A stretch of 64,000 nt of DNA from Rubrobacter xylanophilus (GCF_007164525.1 NZ_AP019791.1:124001-188000), one strand, 5' to 3'; positions 44,102 to 52,779 are shown, numbered from the stretch's first letter. Program-made: numbers and translations. The notes: generated by a model not told the origin, from the sequence alone.

Positions 44102-44976
44102 GCGGCTCGCTCCGGATGAGGGCTTTCGCCAAGGTCAACTACGCCCTGGAGGTGCTGGGGATTAGGGAGGACGGATACCACGAGATCCGCACGGTGCTCC
44201 AGAGCATCTCGCTCTCCGACGTGGTGGAGATCTCCGGGCCCGCGGAGAGCTTCGACCTCTCCGTGGAGCCGGAGGGGGCCGCGGGTCCCACGCGGGAGAA
44301 CACGGTCTTCCGCGCCTGGCGCCTGCTGGCTGAGGAGACGGGAGCCCCGCCGGTGCGGGTCACCCTGCGCAAGGGCATCCCCGCCGGGTCGGGTCTCGGC
44401 GGGGGATCGGCGGACGCGGCGGCGCTGCTGCGGGGGGCAAACGAGCTCTTCGGACTCGGGCTCGGGGAGGGAGAGCTTGCGGCTCTCGCGCTCCGGGTGG
44501 GGGCCGACGTGCCCTTCTGCCTCAGCGGGGGAACCGCGCTCGGGGAGGGGGTGGGGGAGCGTCTCTTCTCCCTGCCCCCGCCGCCGGAGCACCTGCTCGT
44601 CGTCGCCATGCCCCCGCGCGGGGCCTCGACGGTGGAGATCTACCGGGCGTACGACGGCGCCCTCGGGGTCTCCGCTCCGGGTGGCTGGACGGAGCGGGTC
44701 GTGCGGGCGCTCGGGAGCGGGGACGTCGGGGCGCTCGGGGAGGCCGTGGGGAACGACCTTGCCCCGGTCACGGCGAGGCTGGTTCCGGGGGTCGGGGAGC
44801 TGCTGGGCGCTCTCCGAAGGGCGGGGGCGTGGGGAGTCTGCATGAGCGGGACCGGGAGTGCCGTCTACGGGCTCTTCCGGGAAGAGAGGGCCGCCCGGGA
44901 GGCCGCGCGTCGCCTGGAAGGGAGCGTGTGGGTGCGGATCTGCCGCCCGGTGGGGTACGGGCTCGCGAGCGCCTGA
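44098..44976 (+). CDS. ispE: 4-diphosphocytidyl-2-C-methyl-D-erythritol kinase
   Basis: GHMP kinase of the non-mevalonate isoprenoid pathway, 292 aa. N-terminal [15 protein letters not shown]...DGYHEI and the ATP-binding [17 protein letters not shown] are diagnostic; the C-terminal [12 protein letters not shown] is also conserved. TTG 44098 has GGAGG eight bases upstream and overlaps the rsmA stop, so it is preferred to ATG 44116. Confidence 0.93.
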   Translation: MSGSLRMRAFAKVNYALEVLGIREDGYHEIRTVLQSISLSDVVEISGPAESFDLSVEPEGAAGPTRENTVFRAWRLLAEETGAPPVRVTLRKGIPAGSGLGGGSADAAALLRGANELFGLGLGEGELAALALRVGADVPFCLSGGTALGEGVGERLFSLPPPPEHLLVVAMPPRGASTVEIYRAYDGALGVSAPGGWTERVVRALGSGDVGALGEAVGNDLAPVTARLVPGVGELLGALRRAGAWGVCMSGTGSAVYGLFREERAAREAARRLEGSVWVRICRPVGYGLASA

Positions 44977-45002
44977 CAAGCCGACGGGACAGCCAGTATA
45001 AT
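44973..45002 (+). promoter_or_regulatory. strong promoter of tRNA-Gln
   Basis: CTGACA (44973-44978), an 18-bp spacer and TATAAT (44997-45002). It is one of the best sigma-A promoters in the window, overlapping the ispE stop codon, and it would also serve glmU. Confidence 0.65.
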
Positions 45003-45021
45003 CGCGGCGCGGACGTGGTGT

Positions 45022-45092
45022 TGGGGCGTAGCCAAGCGGCAAGGCACCGGGTTTTGGTCCCGGGATCGCAGGTTCGAATCCTGCCGCCCCAG
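45022..45092 (+). tRNA. tRNA-Gln(TTG)
   Basis: A complete cloverleaf: acceptor stem TGGGGCG with CGCCCCA, D arm, anticodon stem CCGGG/CCCGG with a 7-base loop and anticodon TTG (45054-45056), four-base variable loop, T stem GCAGG/CCTGC with the loop TTCGAAT, and discriminator G. CCA is not encoded (CCT follows). It lies between ispE and glmU. Confidence 0.95.
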
Positions 45093-45139
45093 CCTGCGGG
45101 GCCGTCCCGCGGAGACCGGCAACAGACCTAAGGAGTCCT

Positions 45140-46546
45140 ATGTCCCAGGCAGGATCCGCATCGCCGCTCTTCGCCGTGGTGCTCGCGGCGGGCAAAGGGA
45201 CCCGGATGAAGTCCAACCGGGCGAAGGTTCTGCACACCCTGTGCGGGGTGCCGATGGTCAACTACGTGATAGGGGCGATCCGGCCGCTGGTCCCGGAGAG
45301 GCTGCTCGTGGTGGTCGGGCACCAGGCGGAGCAGGTGCGGGCGGTGCTCCCGGAGGACGCCGAGCCGGTGCTGCAGCCCGAGCAGCGGGGCACGGGGGAC
45401 GCGGTGCGGGTGGCCCTCGGGGCAATACCCGAGGAGGAGGGGGTGCTGCTGGTCGTAAACGGGGACGGTCCCCTGATCTCCGACCGGACCCTCGGGGAGC
45501 TGCTCGAGAGGCACCGGTCGGCGGGGGTGGGCGCGACGGTGCTGGTGGCCGAGCTACCCGACCCCTCGGGGCTCGGGAGGGTCACCGAGGACGCCGGGGT
45601 GGTCCGGATCACCGAGGAGCGGGACGCCACCGAGGCGGAGCGCCGCAACCGGCTGTGCAACCTCGGGCTGTACGCCTTTGAGCTGCCCGAGCTGCGCCGG
45701 GCGATAGAGGAGATCTCTTCGGACAACGGCCAGGGCGAGCTCTACCTCACGGACGTGCTGGAGATCATCGGGCTCCGGAGCCGGGCGGTGACCTACCGCC
45801 TCAAGGACCTGGAGGAGGCCAACCTGGTCAACGACCGCTCCCAGCTGGCCCGGGCCGAGGAGATCCTGCGGCGGCGCATCCTGGACGCCCACATGAAGGA
45901 GGGGGTGACCGTCCGGGACCCGGTGAGCACCCACATCGAGGCCTCGGTGGAGATCGGGCGCGACACGGTGATCCTGCCGGGCACCTTCCTGCGCGGGAGG
46001 ACCAGGATCGGCTCCGACTGCGTCATCGGGCCCTCCACCGACCTCGTCGACACGGTGGTCGAGGACGGCGCGGTGGTAGAGCACTCGGTGGGGAGGGGGG
46101 CCAGGATCGGAGCGGGTGCGACCGTCGGGCCCTACGCGTACCTGCGCCCGGGGACGGTGCTCGAGGAGGGCTCCAAGGTGGGAGCGTTCTGCGAGGTGAA
46201 GAACACCCGGGTGGGAGCCAGGAGCAAGGTTCCCCACCTCTCCTACGTGGGCGACGCCGAGATCGGGGAGGATGCCAACCTCGGCGCGGGCACCATAACC
46301 GCCAACTACGACGGCGCCAGCAAACACCGGACGGTCATAGAGGACGGGGCCTTCACCGGGGTGAACACCAACCTTATCGCCCCTGTTACAATAGGTCGGG
46401 GAGCGTACCTGGGCGCCGGGAGCGTGGTCAACAAGGACATTCCGCCGGGCAAGCTGGCCGTGGGGGCTCCTGCGCGGGTGATCCGGGACGCTCCCGGGGC
46501 GCGGTCTGGAGAGGCGGAGCGGCCACGAGCGAACACGGAGGGCTAG
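45140..46546 (+). CDS. glmU: bifunctional UDP-GlcNAc pyrophosphorylase / GlcN-1-P acetyltransferase
   Basis: Makes UDP-GlcNAc for peptidoglycan, 468 aa. The N-terminal nucleotidyltransferase has LAAGKGTRMKSNRAKVLH and the C-terminal left-handed beta helix carries hexapeptide repeats and the acetyl-CoA site (GAGTITANYDG; NTNLIAPV). AAGGAG lies four bases before the ATG. It starts the glmU-prs-rplY-pth block. Confidence 0.96.
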   Translation: MSQAGSASPLFAVVLAAGKGTRMKSNRAKVLHTLCGVPMVNYVIGAIRPLVPERLLVVVGHQAEQVRAVLPEDAEPVLQPEQRGTGDAVRVALGAIPEEEGVLLVVNGDGPLISDRTLGELLERHRSAGVGATVLVAELPDPSGLGRVTEDAGVVRITEERDATEAERRNRLCNLGLYAFELPELRRAIEEISSDNGQGELYLTDVLEIIGLRSRAVTYRLKDLEEANLVNDRSQLARAEEILRRRILDAHMKEGVTVRDPVSTHIEASVEIGRDTVILPGTFLRGRTRIGSDCVIGPSTDLVDTVVEDGAVVEHSVGRGARIGAGATVGPYAYLRPGTVLEEGSKVGAFCEVKNTRVGARSKVPHLSYVGDAEIGEDANLGAGTITANYDGASKHRTVIEDGAFTGVNTNLIAPVTIGRGAYLGAGSVVNKDIPPGKLAVGAPARVIRDAPGARSGEAERPRANTEG

Positions 46547-46554
46547 AAGAGGAT

Positions 46555-47550
46555 ATGCGGCAAAACGGGTATCTGTCGCAGGTGGCCGAGAGGCGCCTGA
46601 TGCTGTTCTCCGGCGGGGGCTATCCGGAGCTGGCCGAGCGGATAGCCGATCGGCTGGACCTCGAGCTGGGGAGCGTGGAGCTCGTCCAGTTCTCCAACGG
46701 CGAGGTCTACGCCCGGTATCTGGAGAGCGTCCGGGGCGCGGACGTGTTCATCGTGCAGTCGCTGTGCGATCCGGTGAACAAGAACCTCATGGAGCTTCTG
46801 GTGATGGTGGACGCGGCCAAGCGGGCCTCCGCGGAGAGCATCGTGGCGGTCATCCCCTGGTACGCCTACTCGCGCCAGGACCGCAAGACCAAGCCGCGCG
46901 AGCCGATCACGGCCCGGCTGGTGGCCGAGATGCTCAAGGTCGCGGGGGCCGACAGGATAATGACGATGGATCTGCACGTCGGGCAGATCGAGGGCTTCTT
47001 CAGCTTCCCGGTGGACCACCTGACGGCGATGCACACCTTCGTGGATCACTTCGTGGACGAGGGCTTCCAGAACGCCCCGGATGCGGTGGTGGTGGCGCCG
47101 GACACCGGAGAGGTGAAGATGGCCAAGCGCCTGGCCGACCACCTGGGGCTGCCGTGGGCTATAGTCAACAAGATCCGGCGGGGCCCCGGCGAGTCCGAGG
47201 TCACCCACGTGATCGGGGAGGTTGCCGGCCGGCGGGCCATCCTCATCGACGACATCATCGACGGCGGCGGGACGATGGTGGGGGCGACGGAGGCGCTGCT
47301 GAGCGAGGGGGCGACGGAGGTCTACGCGGCGGCGACCCACGCGGTCTTCTCCGGCCGGGCCTACGAGCGGATAGAGGAGTCCCCGATCCGGGAGGTGGCG
47401 GTGACCGACACGCTTCCCTTGAAGCCCGACAAGCCCAGGTCTAAGATACGCACGCTCACGATCGCGCCGATCCTTGCGAGCACTATACGCAACGTCTTCA
47501 CCGACGAGTCGGTGAGCGCGGTGTTCATGGGCGAGAACCAGCTCTTCTAG
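46555..47550 (+). CDS. prs: ribose-phosphate pyrophosphokinase
   Basis: Makes PRPP from ribose-5-phosphate and ATP, 331 aa. It contains SNGEVYARYLESVRGADVFIVQS, the catalytic flexible-loop and His region (RQDRKTKPREPI), and the PRPP-binding motif ILIDDIIDGGGTM. Position right after glmU is conserved in actinobacteria and links nucleotide and cell-wall precursor supply. Confidence 0.96.
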   Translation: MRQNGYLSQVAERRLMLFSGGGYPELAERIADRLDLELGSVELVQFSNGEVYARYLESVRGADVFIVQSLCDPVNKNLMELLVMVDAAKRASAESIVAVIPWYAYSRQDRKTKPREPITARLVAEMLKVAGADRIMTMDLHVGQIEGFFSFPVDHLTAMHTFVDHFVDEGFQNAPDAVVVAPDTGEVKMAKRLADHLGLPWAIVNKIRRGPGESEVTHVIGEVAGRRAILIDDIIDGGGTMVGATEALLSEGATEVYAAATHAVFSGRAYERIEESPIREVAVTDTLPLKPDKPRSKIRTLTIAPILASTIRNVFTDESVSAVFMGENQLF

Positions 47551-47611
47551 CGTTTTTCGGCGCAGAGAGAGAAAAGTGTAAGAGGGCTACGCACTGCAGA
47601 GGAGTGTTGGA

Positions 47612-48286
47612 ATGGCGGAGAACATAGCATTGGAGGCCAGGGTACGCCAGGGGCGCGGCAAGGGCGAGGCCCGGCGGCTCAGGGCGTCGGGGATGATACC
47701 GGCCGTCCTCTACGGCGCCGGCGGCGGGGAGAGTGCCTCGCTGGCGGTGCCGGCGAAGGTCGTGGACCACACCCTGCAACACTACGGGGACAATGCCCTC
47801 TACGACCTGGAGCTGGACGGCGAGAGGAAAACGGCCCGGGTGGTGGACGTCCAGCGTGACCCGCTCACCGGGCGGCTCTTGCACGTGGATTTCACCCCGG
47901 TGGACATGAAGGAGAGGATAGAGGTGACCGTTCCGCTCGCGCTGGTCGGCGAGCCGGCGGGGGTGAAGGAGGGTGGCGTCCTGCAGCAGGTGGCCTACGA
48001 GGTGCAGGTGGAGGCGCTGCCCGGCGAGATCCCGCAGGAGATAGAGGTGGACGTCTCCGGGCTCGGCATGCAGGAGAACCTCACCCTCGGTGACGTCCGG
48101 CTGCCCGAGGGGATCAGGCTGGTCTCGGATCCGGAGGAGGTGGTGGCGACCGTTACGCCGCCGACCCAGATCTCCGAGGAGGAGCTGGAGGCCGCCGGCG
48201 TGGTGGAGGAGGAGGCCGCCCCCGAGGCCGCCGAGACCGAGGCTGCAGAGGAAGAGGAGGCCGGAGACGGCGAGGAGGAGAGCTAG
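47612..48286 (+). CDS. rplY: 50S ribosomal protein bL25, long (CTC) form
   Basis: 5S-rRNA-binding protein bL25 of the two-domain CTC/TL5 type, 224 aa. The N-terminal domain has EARVRQGRGKGEARRLRASGMIPAVLYG, and the C-terminal domain ends in a long acidic tail (EEEAAPEAAETEAAEEEEA). The ATG is well placed, and the gene lies between prs and pth. Confidence 0.94.
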   Translation: MAENIALEARVRQGRGKGEARRLRASGMIPAVLYGAGGGESASLAVPAKVVDHTLQHYGDNALYDLELDGERKTARVVDVQRDPLTGRLLHVDFTPVDMKERIEVTVPLALVGEPAGVKEGGVLQQVAYEVQVEALPGEIPQEIEVDVSGLGMQENLTLGDVRLPEGIRLVSDPEEVVATVTPPTQISEEELEAAGVVEEEAAPEAAETEAAEEEEAGDGEEES

Positions 48287-48289
48287 ACC

Positions 48290-48874
48290 ATCGGCGGGCT
48301 GCTGCGCCGCGCTTCGAGACGCGACGAGGGGACCCCGAAGGGGGTCCCCGTCGTCGTGGGGCTCGGAAACCCCGGACGCCGCTACGCCCTCACCCGCCAC
48401 AACGCGGGTCACATGGTCGTCGAGGAGCTCGCCCGCCGACACGGCGGTCGGTGGCGGCGGGCGAGGAGGGCCGAGTCGGCCGGCGTGAGGTTGGGGGGCG
48501 GAGAGGCGGTGTTGCTCAAGCCCGCCACGTTCATGAACGAGTCCGGCGAGGCCCTCTCCGGTTACCGGGCCGAGGACCTCGTCGTGGTCCACGACGACCT
48601 GGACCTCCCGGCGGGGACGGTGCGGGTGAAGGTCGGCGGAGGCGCCGGGGGGCACAACGGGCTGCGCTCGGTGATCTCGCGGGTTGGCAACGGCTTCGTC
48701 CGGGTGCGGGTGGGAATAGGCCGCCCGCCCGAGGGAGCGAGCGTCACGGACTACGTTCTGGGAAGGATGGACCGGGTGGTGCGGGAGGCCATCCCCCGGG
48801 CGGCCGACGCGGTGGAGGCCGTCCTGGAAGAGGGCCCGGAGGCCGCTATGAACCGGTTCAACGCCCGGGTTTAG
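48290..48874 (+). CDS. pth: peptidyl-tRNA hydrolase, start uncertain (ATC proposed)
   Basis: Releases peptides from drop-off peptidyl-tRNA. Catalytic residues are in place: GLGNPG, TRHNAG (His), HDDLDLP (Asp) and GGAGGHNGLRS (Asn). The first canonical start in frame, GTG 48356, would cut off the first beta strand (VPVVVGLGNPG) and has no SD. Upstream, in frame and without stops, ATC 48290 lies 7 to 11 bases after the AGGAGGAG of the rplY end, yielding 194 aa. CTG 48299 or 48302 are also possible. The stop overlaps the convergent GntR gene as TTAG. Confidence 0.9.
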   Translation: MGGLLRRASRRDEGTPKGVPVVVGLGNPGRRYALTRHNAGHMVVEELARRHGGRWRRARRAESAGVRLGGGEAVLLKPATFMNESGEALSGYRAEDLVVVHDDLDLPAGTVRVKVGGGAGGHNGLRSVISRVGNGFVRVRVGIGRPPEGASVTDYVLGRMDRVVREAIPRAADAVEAVLEEGPEAAMNRFNARV

Positions 48875-49830
48875 CCCTCCCGTCGGGGAAGTTCCCTGAG
48901 CAGGCGTCCGAGCATCTCGATACCCCCCTTGTCCAGGGTGCGGTCCTCCTCGATGATCTCAACCCCCTCCGGCACACCGAACTCCTCCCGCAGCCGGCGC
49001 GCGGTCTGGCTGGAGCAGACCACGGCCCGGACCTCCAGCAGGAGCGCGCGAACCGCACGGGGCTCCTCCACGGAGACCTCCCTGAAGTCCAGATGGTCCA
49101 GCCCGGCTCCCTCCAGCGACCGGCCGAGGTTCTCCATGCAGGTGCGCGAGCCGCCCACGACGCCCACCGGCGTCCCGGCAGGGAGCGCCGTGAGCCGCTG
49201 CAGGCTCTCGATGGTGGCCTCGGCGAGCAGCGCCGCCGTCTCCATCCCGTACGGCGCGGTGAGCTCCTCCACCTCGTGCACGTGGAAGAAGGTGGTGACC
49301 GCGAGCCGCCAGGGCAACCCCTCCGGCCCGCCGTCCGCGAGGCGTTCGGCGAGATCCTCCAGCAACACGCGCTCGACCTCGACCGGGAGCTGCTCCTCCA
49401 GTTCGCCGGCGAACTGGAGGACTTCCTCGCGGGTGCACTCCACGAAGAGCACCGGCACCTTCTCCCGCGGCCCGGTGCCCGCCCGGGCCAAAAGCGCCCG
49501 TGCCAGCTCCTCTACGCTCACCCCCTGCGCGGCGGCCACGTCGAGTACTCGCTCGAGAACCCGCTGGAGCCTGAAGTCCGCCTCTCCCACCGGAGGCTCC
49601 ACCACGTAGACCCCGCTGCCCCGCCGGCTCTCCACGAACCCCTCGCGCTCGAGATCCGCCATCACCCGGGCCACCGTGTTGCGGTTCACCCTCAAAAACC
49701 CCGCCAGCGCCCGGATGCTCGGCAGCCGCTCCCCCGGCCGAAAACGACCCGAGAGGATCAGATGCTTTATCTGCTCCTCGAGCTGTACGTGCACCGGAAC
49801 GTGGCACTTGCTGTCTACCCTTATCTCCAT
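48871..49830 (-). CDS. GntR-family regulator with a large unclassified C-terminal domain
   Basis: A 319-aa protein with an N-terminal GntR winged helix (about 8-76; PVHVQLEEQIKHLILSGRFRPGERLPSIRALAGFLRVNRNTVARVM). The remaining 240 residues are not FCD, UTRA or aminotransferase; they look like an alpha/beta fold (PVLFVECTREE; GVVGGSRTCMENL; AVVCSSQTARRL) that could bind a small ligand. It diverges from a GNAT-like gene, and the shared promoter has several repeats, so autoregulation is likely. The ATG at 49830 has no SD and lies three bases from the TAGGACAAT repeat. Confidence 0.85.
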   Translation of the reverse strand: MEIRVDSKCHVPVHVQLEEQIKHLILSGRFRPGERLPSIRALAGFLRVNRNTVARVMADLEREGFVESRRGSGVYVVEPPVGEADFRLQRVLERVLDVAAAQGVSVEELARALLARAGTGPREKVPVLFVECTREEVLQFAGELEEQLPVEVERVLLEDLAERLADGGPEGLPWRLAVTTFFHVHEVEELTAPYGMETAALLAEATIESLQRLTALPAGTPVGVVGGSRTCMENLGRSLEGAGLDHLDFREVSVEEPRAVRALLLEVRAVVCSSQTARRLREEFGVPEGVEIIEEDRTLDKGGIEMLGRLLRELPRREG

Positions 49831-49831
49831 G

Positions 49832-49895
49832 ATTGTCCTATTGTCCTAGGCAACACAGGCAATTATAATTGTCACAGTCATATAGAACAATTATA
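49832..49895. promoter_or_regulatory. operator cluster between the GntR and GNAT-like genes
   Basis: ATTGTCCTA occurs twice in tandem (49832-49840 and 49840-49848), followed by the perfect palindrome CAATTATAATTG (49860-49871) and a further CAATTATA at 49888-49895. On the minus strand the palindrome contains TATAAT, a possible -10 box of the regulator gene, so binding would control both directions. Confidence 0.55.
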
Positions 49896-49916
49896 GCGCT
49901 TGAGGAGGGTGGCGGG

Positions 49917-50480
49917 ATGTTCTCCGGGTTTGGGGGCTATGATCTTTTTCGGGAGCGGCACGGGGAGCTTTTGCGGGAGGCGGAGCTCTGGCGGCTCGGG
50001 AGGGAGGCACGTTGGAGCCTCTCCTGGGGGGAAGCCGTTCGGGTCCGTTGGGGGATGGAGGAGGATGTTGGGCGGGTCGCCGGGCTTCTGGAGCTCGACG
50101 GGGCGCCCCGGTGGGTGGCCTTCGAGGAGCGGTTCATCGTCGCCGAGCGGGAGGGGGAGCTGGTCGGAGTTCTCGTCTACCGCACCGAGCCCAAGCGGAT
50201 GCGGCTGGGGCTGCTCGTGGCTGATCCGTGGGTCGGGGAGGAACGGGTCGCTATTGCGCTCTACCGCGGTGCGGCGGAGCTTGCCCGGGAGCTCGGGGTG
50301 AGGGAGGTTCTGGCCCGTGGCCGTGCCCGGCACCTCGTCCGCTCGGGCTATCGTCCGGTTCTCGGGGGCTGGTGGTTCGACCCCTTCGCGGATCTCCGGA
50401 GGGCGGAGGGGCGGACGGGGAGGATGCGCGCTTTGTGGGGATCTCTCGCCGCGCACTTCTTCAGGACCTTCCGGCGTTAG
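49917..50480 (+). CDS. GNAT-like acetyltransferase of unknown substrate
   Basis: A 187-aa protein resembling the GNAT fold: FIVAEREGELVGVLVYRTEPKRMRLGLLVADP corresponds to strands 2-4 and LYRGAAELARELGVREVLARG plus SGYRPVLGGWWF to the rest. The acetyl-CoA P-loop motif is not clean, so this is a tentative family call. ATG 49917 has GAGGAGGG about 7 bases upstream. It diverges from the GntR regulator, its likely controller. Confidence 0.6.
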   Translation: MFSGFGGYDLFRERHGELLREAELWRLGREARWSLSWGEAVRVRWGMEEDVGRVAGLLELDGAPRWVAFEERFIVAEREGELVGVLVYRTEPKRMRLGLLVADPWVGEERVAIALYRGAAELARELGVREVLARGRARHLVRSGYRPVLGGWWFDPFADLRRAEGRTGRMRALWGSLAAHFFRTFRR

Positions 50481-50523
50481 ACCCCTTCCCGGGATGAAAC
50501 CCCGAGCCCTCCGGGTGTGTTGT

Positions 50524-51093
50524 ATGGTTGTGAACGGTGGGAGACATGACGGACGGGCGGAGGGCTGCGGCCTTGCGGTGCGGATCGCCGACGGGGATCC
50601 ACGCGCGGTCCGGGAGCTCGTCGAGCGCCACTACGGAGAGCTCTACCGCTACGCGTTCGCCATGCTGCGTCACCGGGCGGCCTCCGAGGACGCGGTGCAA
50701 GATGCCTTTGTCCGGGCGCTGGAGGCCCTCGGGAAGTACCCGGAGGGGCGCATCCGCGCCATGGCGCTGCGGCCGTGGCTCTACAGGATCACCCTCAACG
50801 TCGTGCGCAACCGGCTGCGTGTTCGCGGCCGGGAGACCTCCCTCGACGGAGTACACCCCGGGAGCGAGCTGCCGGAGGATCCCGAGGGCGTGATGGACGT
50901 GCTCGCGGCGCTGCATGGTCTTCCCGAGCGGCAGCGGGTTGCCGTGACCCTGCGGTATCTGCAGGATCTGCCGTATGCCGGAATCTCCGCGGCCACCGGC
51001 TGGCCGGAGGGCACCGCGAAGACGCTGGTGCACCGCGGGCTCCTCCGCCTGCGGGCGGCGCTGAACGAAGAGAGAGGAGGAAGAGAGCCGTGA
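50524..51093 (+). CDS. ECF-type sigma factor linked to an OGT-Ada protein
   Basis: An ECF sigma factor of about 189 aa. Region 2 includes ERHYGELYRYAFAMLRHRAASEDAVQDAFVRALEAL and region 4 includes LPERQRVAVTLRYLQDLPYAGISAATGWPEGTAKTLVHR. The start is uncertain (ATG 50524 is in frame near the region-2 start, with a longer open frame upstream). The stop overlaps the next gene as GTGA, so the two products are coupled. Confidence 0.85.
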   Translation: MVVNGGRHDGRAEGCGLAVRIADGDPRAVRELVERHYGELYRYAFAMLRHRAASEDAVQDAFVRALEALGKYPEGRIRAMALRPWLYRITLNVVRNRLRVRGRETSLDGVHPGSELPEDPEGVMDVLAALHGLPERQRVAVTLRYLQDLPYAGISAATGWPEGTAKTLVHRGLLRLRAALNEERGGREP

Positions 51094-51854
51094 CGGAGGC
51101 GGTCGGCTTTGAGCTGCGCGAGGCGGGGAGGGGCATCTCGCCGGGGAGGGATCTCGATTCCCTCGTCGAGCGGGTGCTGGAGGCGGGGGCGGACGTCTTT
51201 TTCCGGATCGACTCGCCGCTCGGTCCGGTCTTCGTGGCCGTCGGAAGCCGCGGGGTGACCCGCGTCGACCGGGCCGGGAGCGAGGAGGAGTTCTGCCGCC
51301 GCTACCGCGAGCGCTTCGGGCGGTTGCTCGCGCCCGCCGGGAAGCGGGATCTGGACCTGGCCGAGCGGCTCGCCGCGGCGCTCGCCGGTCGGCGGGTGGA
51401 GGTGCCGCTGGACCTGGAGCGGATGACCCCCTTCCAGCGGCGGGTCATGAGCGTGGTCCGGGGGATCCCGCGGGGCGAGGTGCGTCCCTACGGCTGGGTC
51501 GCCCGGGAGGCGGGGAGCCCCGGTGCCTCCCGCGCCGTGGGCAACGTGATGGCCAGAAATCCGGTGCCGCTGCTGGTTCCCTGCCACCGGGTGGTGCGCA
51601 ACGACGGTACCCCCGGCAACTACGGCTTCTCTCCGCGGGAGAAAGTCCGGCTGCTGCGGGAGGAGGGGGTCCCGCTGGAGGAGCTCTCCGGCTCCCCCTA
51701 CACCGCCACCCCGAACACCGGCGTCTTCTGCCACACGACCTGCCGCCACGCCCGCAGGATACGCCCCGAGAACCGCCTCGCCTTCCGCAGCCCCGCCGAC
51801 GCCCTGAGGGCCGGTTTCAGACCCTGCCGGGTGTGCCGGCCCGCGGCGGTATGA
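51090..51854 (+). CDS. O6-alkylguanine-DNA alkyltransferase fused to an Ada-type zinc domain (permuted order)
   Basis: A 254-aa fusion. The N-terminal part (about 35-200) is an O6-alkylguanine-DNA alkyltransferase: FRIDSPLGPVFVAVGSRGVTRVDR, MTPFQRRVMSVVRGIPRGEVRPYGWVA, and the suicide Cys165 in VPCHRVV. The C-terminal part (about 205-252) matches the metal-binding domain of Ada, with Cys214-x3-Cys218 and Cys246-x2-Cys249 (TGVFCHTTC...GFRPCRVC). In E. coli Ada this zinc domain is at the N-terminus, so the order is reversed. The GTG start overlaps the ECF sigma stop. A role in alkylation-controlled sigma activity is inferred. Confidence 0.85.
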   Translation: MTEAVGFELREAGRGISPGRDLDSLVERVLEAGADVFFRIDSPLGPVFVAVGSRGVTRVDRAGSEEEFCRRYRERFGRLLAPAGKRDLDLAERLAAALAGRRVEVPLDLERMTPFQRRVMSVVRGIPRGEVRPYGWVAREAGSPGASRAVGNVMARNPVPLLVPCHRVVRNDGTPGNYGFSPREKVRLLREEGVPLEELSGSPYTATPNTGVFCHTTCRHARRIRPENRLAFRSPADALRAGFRPCRVCRPAAV

Positions 51855-52747
51855 TGAACGCCAGAGACCTGGGCGCGCTCCTGCTGCTGGGGGCACTGTG
51901 GGGCGGCTCGTTCTCCTTTATCCGGGTGGCGACGCCCGCCCTGGGCCCCTTTCTCCTGATGGAGCTGCGGGTGCTTCTGGCCACCGCGGTGCTCGCCGCG
52001 GGCGTGCTCCTGGTCGCGGACCCGGGGAGCGGCCTGCTGCGCCGGTGGCGCGGCTTCCTCGTCCTGGGCACCCTGAACGCCGCCATCCCCTTCACCCTCA
52101 TCGCCGCCTCCGAGATGCGCCTGACCGCCTCCCTCGCGGCGATCCTCAACTCCACCACCCCGCTCTTCGGGGCCCTGGTGGCGGCGGTCTGGATGGGCGA
52201 GCGCCTGGGAAGGGGCGCGGTGGCGGGCCTCTTTCTGGGGGTGGCCGGGGTGGCGGCGCTTGTCGGCTGGAGCCCGCTGCCCACCGACGCCGGGGTGCTG
52301 CTGGCGGTCGCCGCCTCGCTCGTCGCCGCGCTCTTCTACGGCATCGGCAGCGTCTACGCCAAACTGCACTTCTCCGGTTTTTCGGCGCCCGCCATGGCCG
52401 TGGGCCAGCTGGGCGGCGCCTCCGCCGTGCTCCTCCTCCCGGCCGCCGCGACCCTCCCCTCCACGCCTCCGGGTAGGGCCGTGGTCCTCTCCGTCCTGGC
52501 CCTCGCCCTCCTCTCCACCGCCGCGGCCTACCTGCTCTACTTCCGACTGCTCGCCAGCGTCGGCCCCACCCGCACCCTTACCGTGACCTTCCTGGTCCCC
52601 GCCTTCGGGTTGCTCTTCGGAGCCGTCTTTCTGGACGAGAGCCTCGGCCCGGGTTCGCTCCTCGGCCTCGTCCTCATCCTTATGAGCCTCGCGCTCGTCA
52701 CCGGGATCCTGCCGCCCGGCCGCAAAAGAAAGAACCTCAAACCGTAG
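51851..52747 (+). CDS. DMT-superfamily (EamA) transporter
   Basis: A 298-aa protein with ten predicted helices in two EamA repeats: LLGALWGGSFSFIRVA...ELRVLLA starts the first and LLAVAASLVAALFYGIGSVYAK the second. This family exports amino acids, metabolites or drugs; the substrate is not predictable. The ATG overlaps the stop of the alkyltransferase gene (ATGA), so it probably belongs to the same operon. Confidence 0.85.
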   Translation: MMNARDLGALLLLGALWGGSFSFIRVATPALGPFLLMELRVLLATAVLAAGVLLVADPGSGLLRRWRGFLVLGTLNAAIPFTLIAASEMRLTASLAAILNSTTPLFGALVAAVWMGERLGRGAVAGLFLGVAGVAALVGWSPLPTDAGVLLAVAASLVAALFYGIGSVYAKLHFSGFSAPAMAVGQLGGASAVLLLPAAATLPSTPPGRAVVLSVLALALLSTAAAYLLYFRLLASVGPTRTLTVTFLVPAFGLLFGAVFLDESLGPGSLLGLVLILMSLALVTGILPPGRKRKNLKP

Positions 52748-52759
52748 ACTCGGGAAGCG

Positions 52760-52770
52760 CTTACTGTAAG
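52760..52770. promoter_or_regulatory. palindrome CTTACTGTAAG upstream of the amine oxidase gene
   Basis: A perfect inverted repeat with a one-base centre, ten bases before the ATG. It contains TTAC-N-GTAA, which also occurs in the HxlR/DoxX promoter at 57667-57675. Confidence 0.45.
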
Positions 52771-52779
52771 AATACAGGC

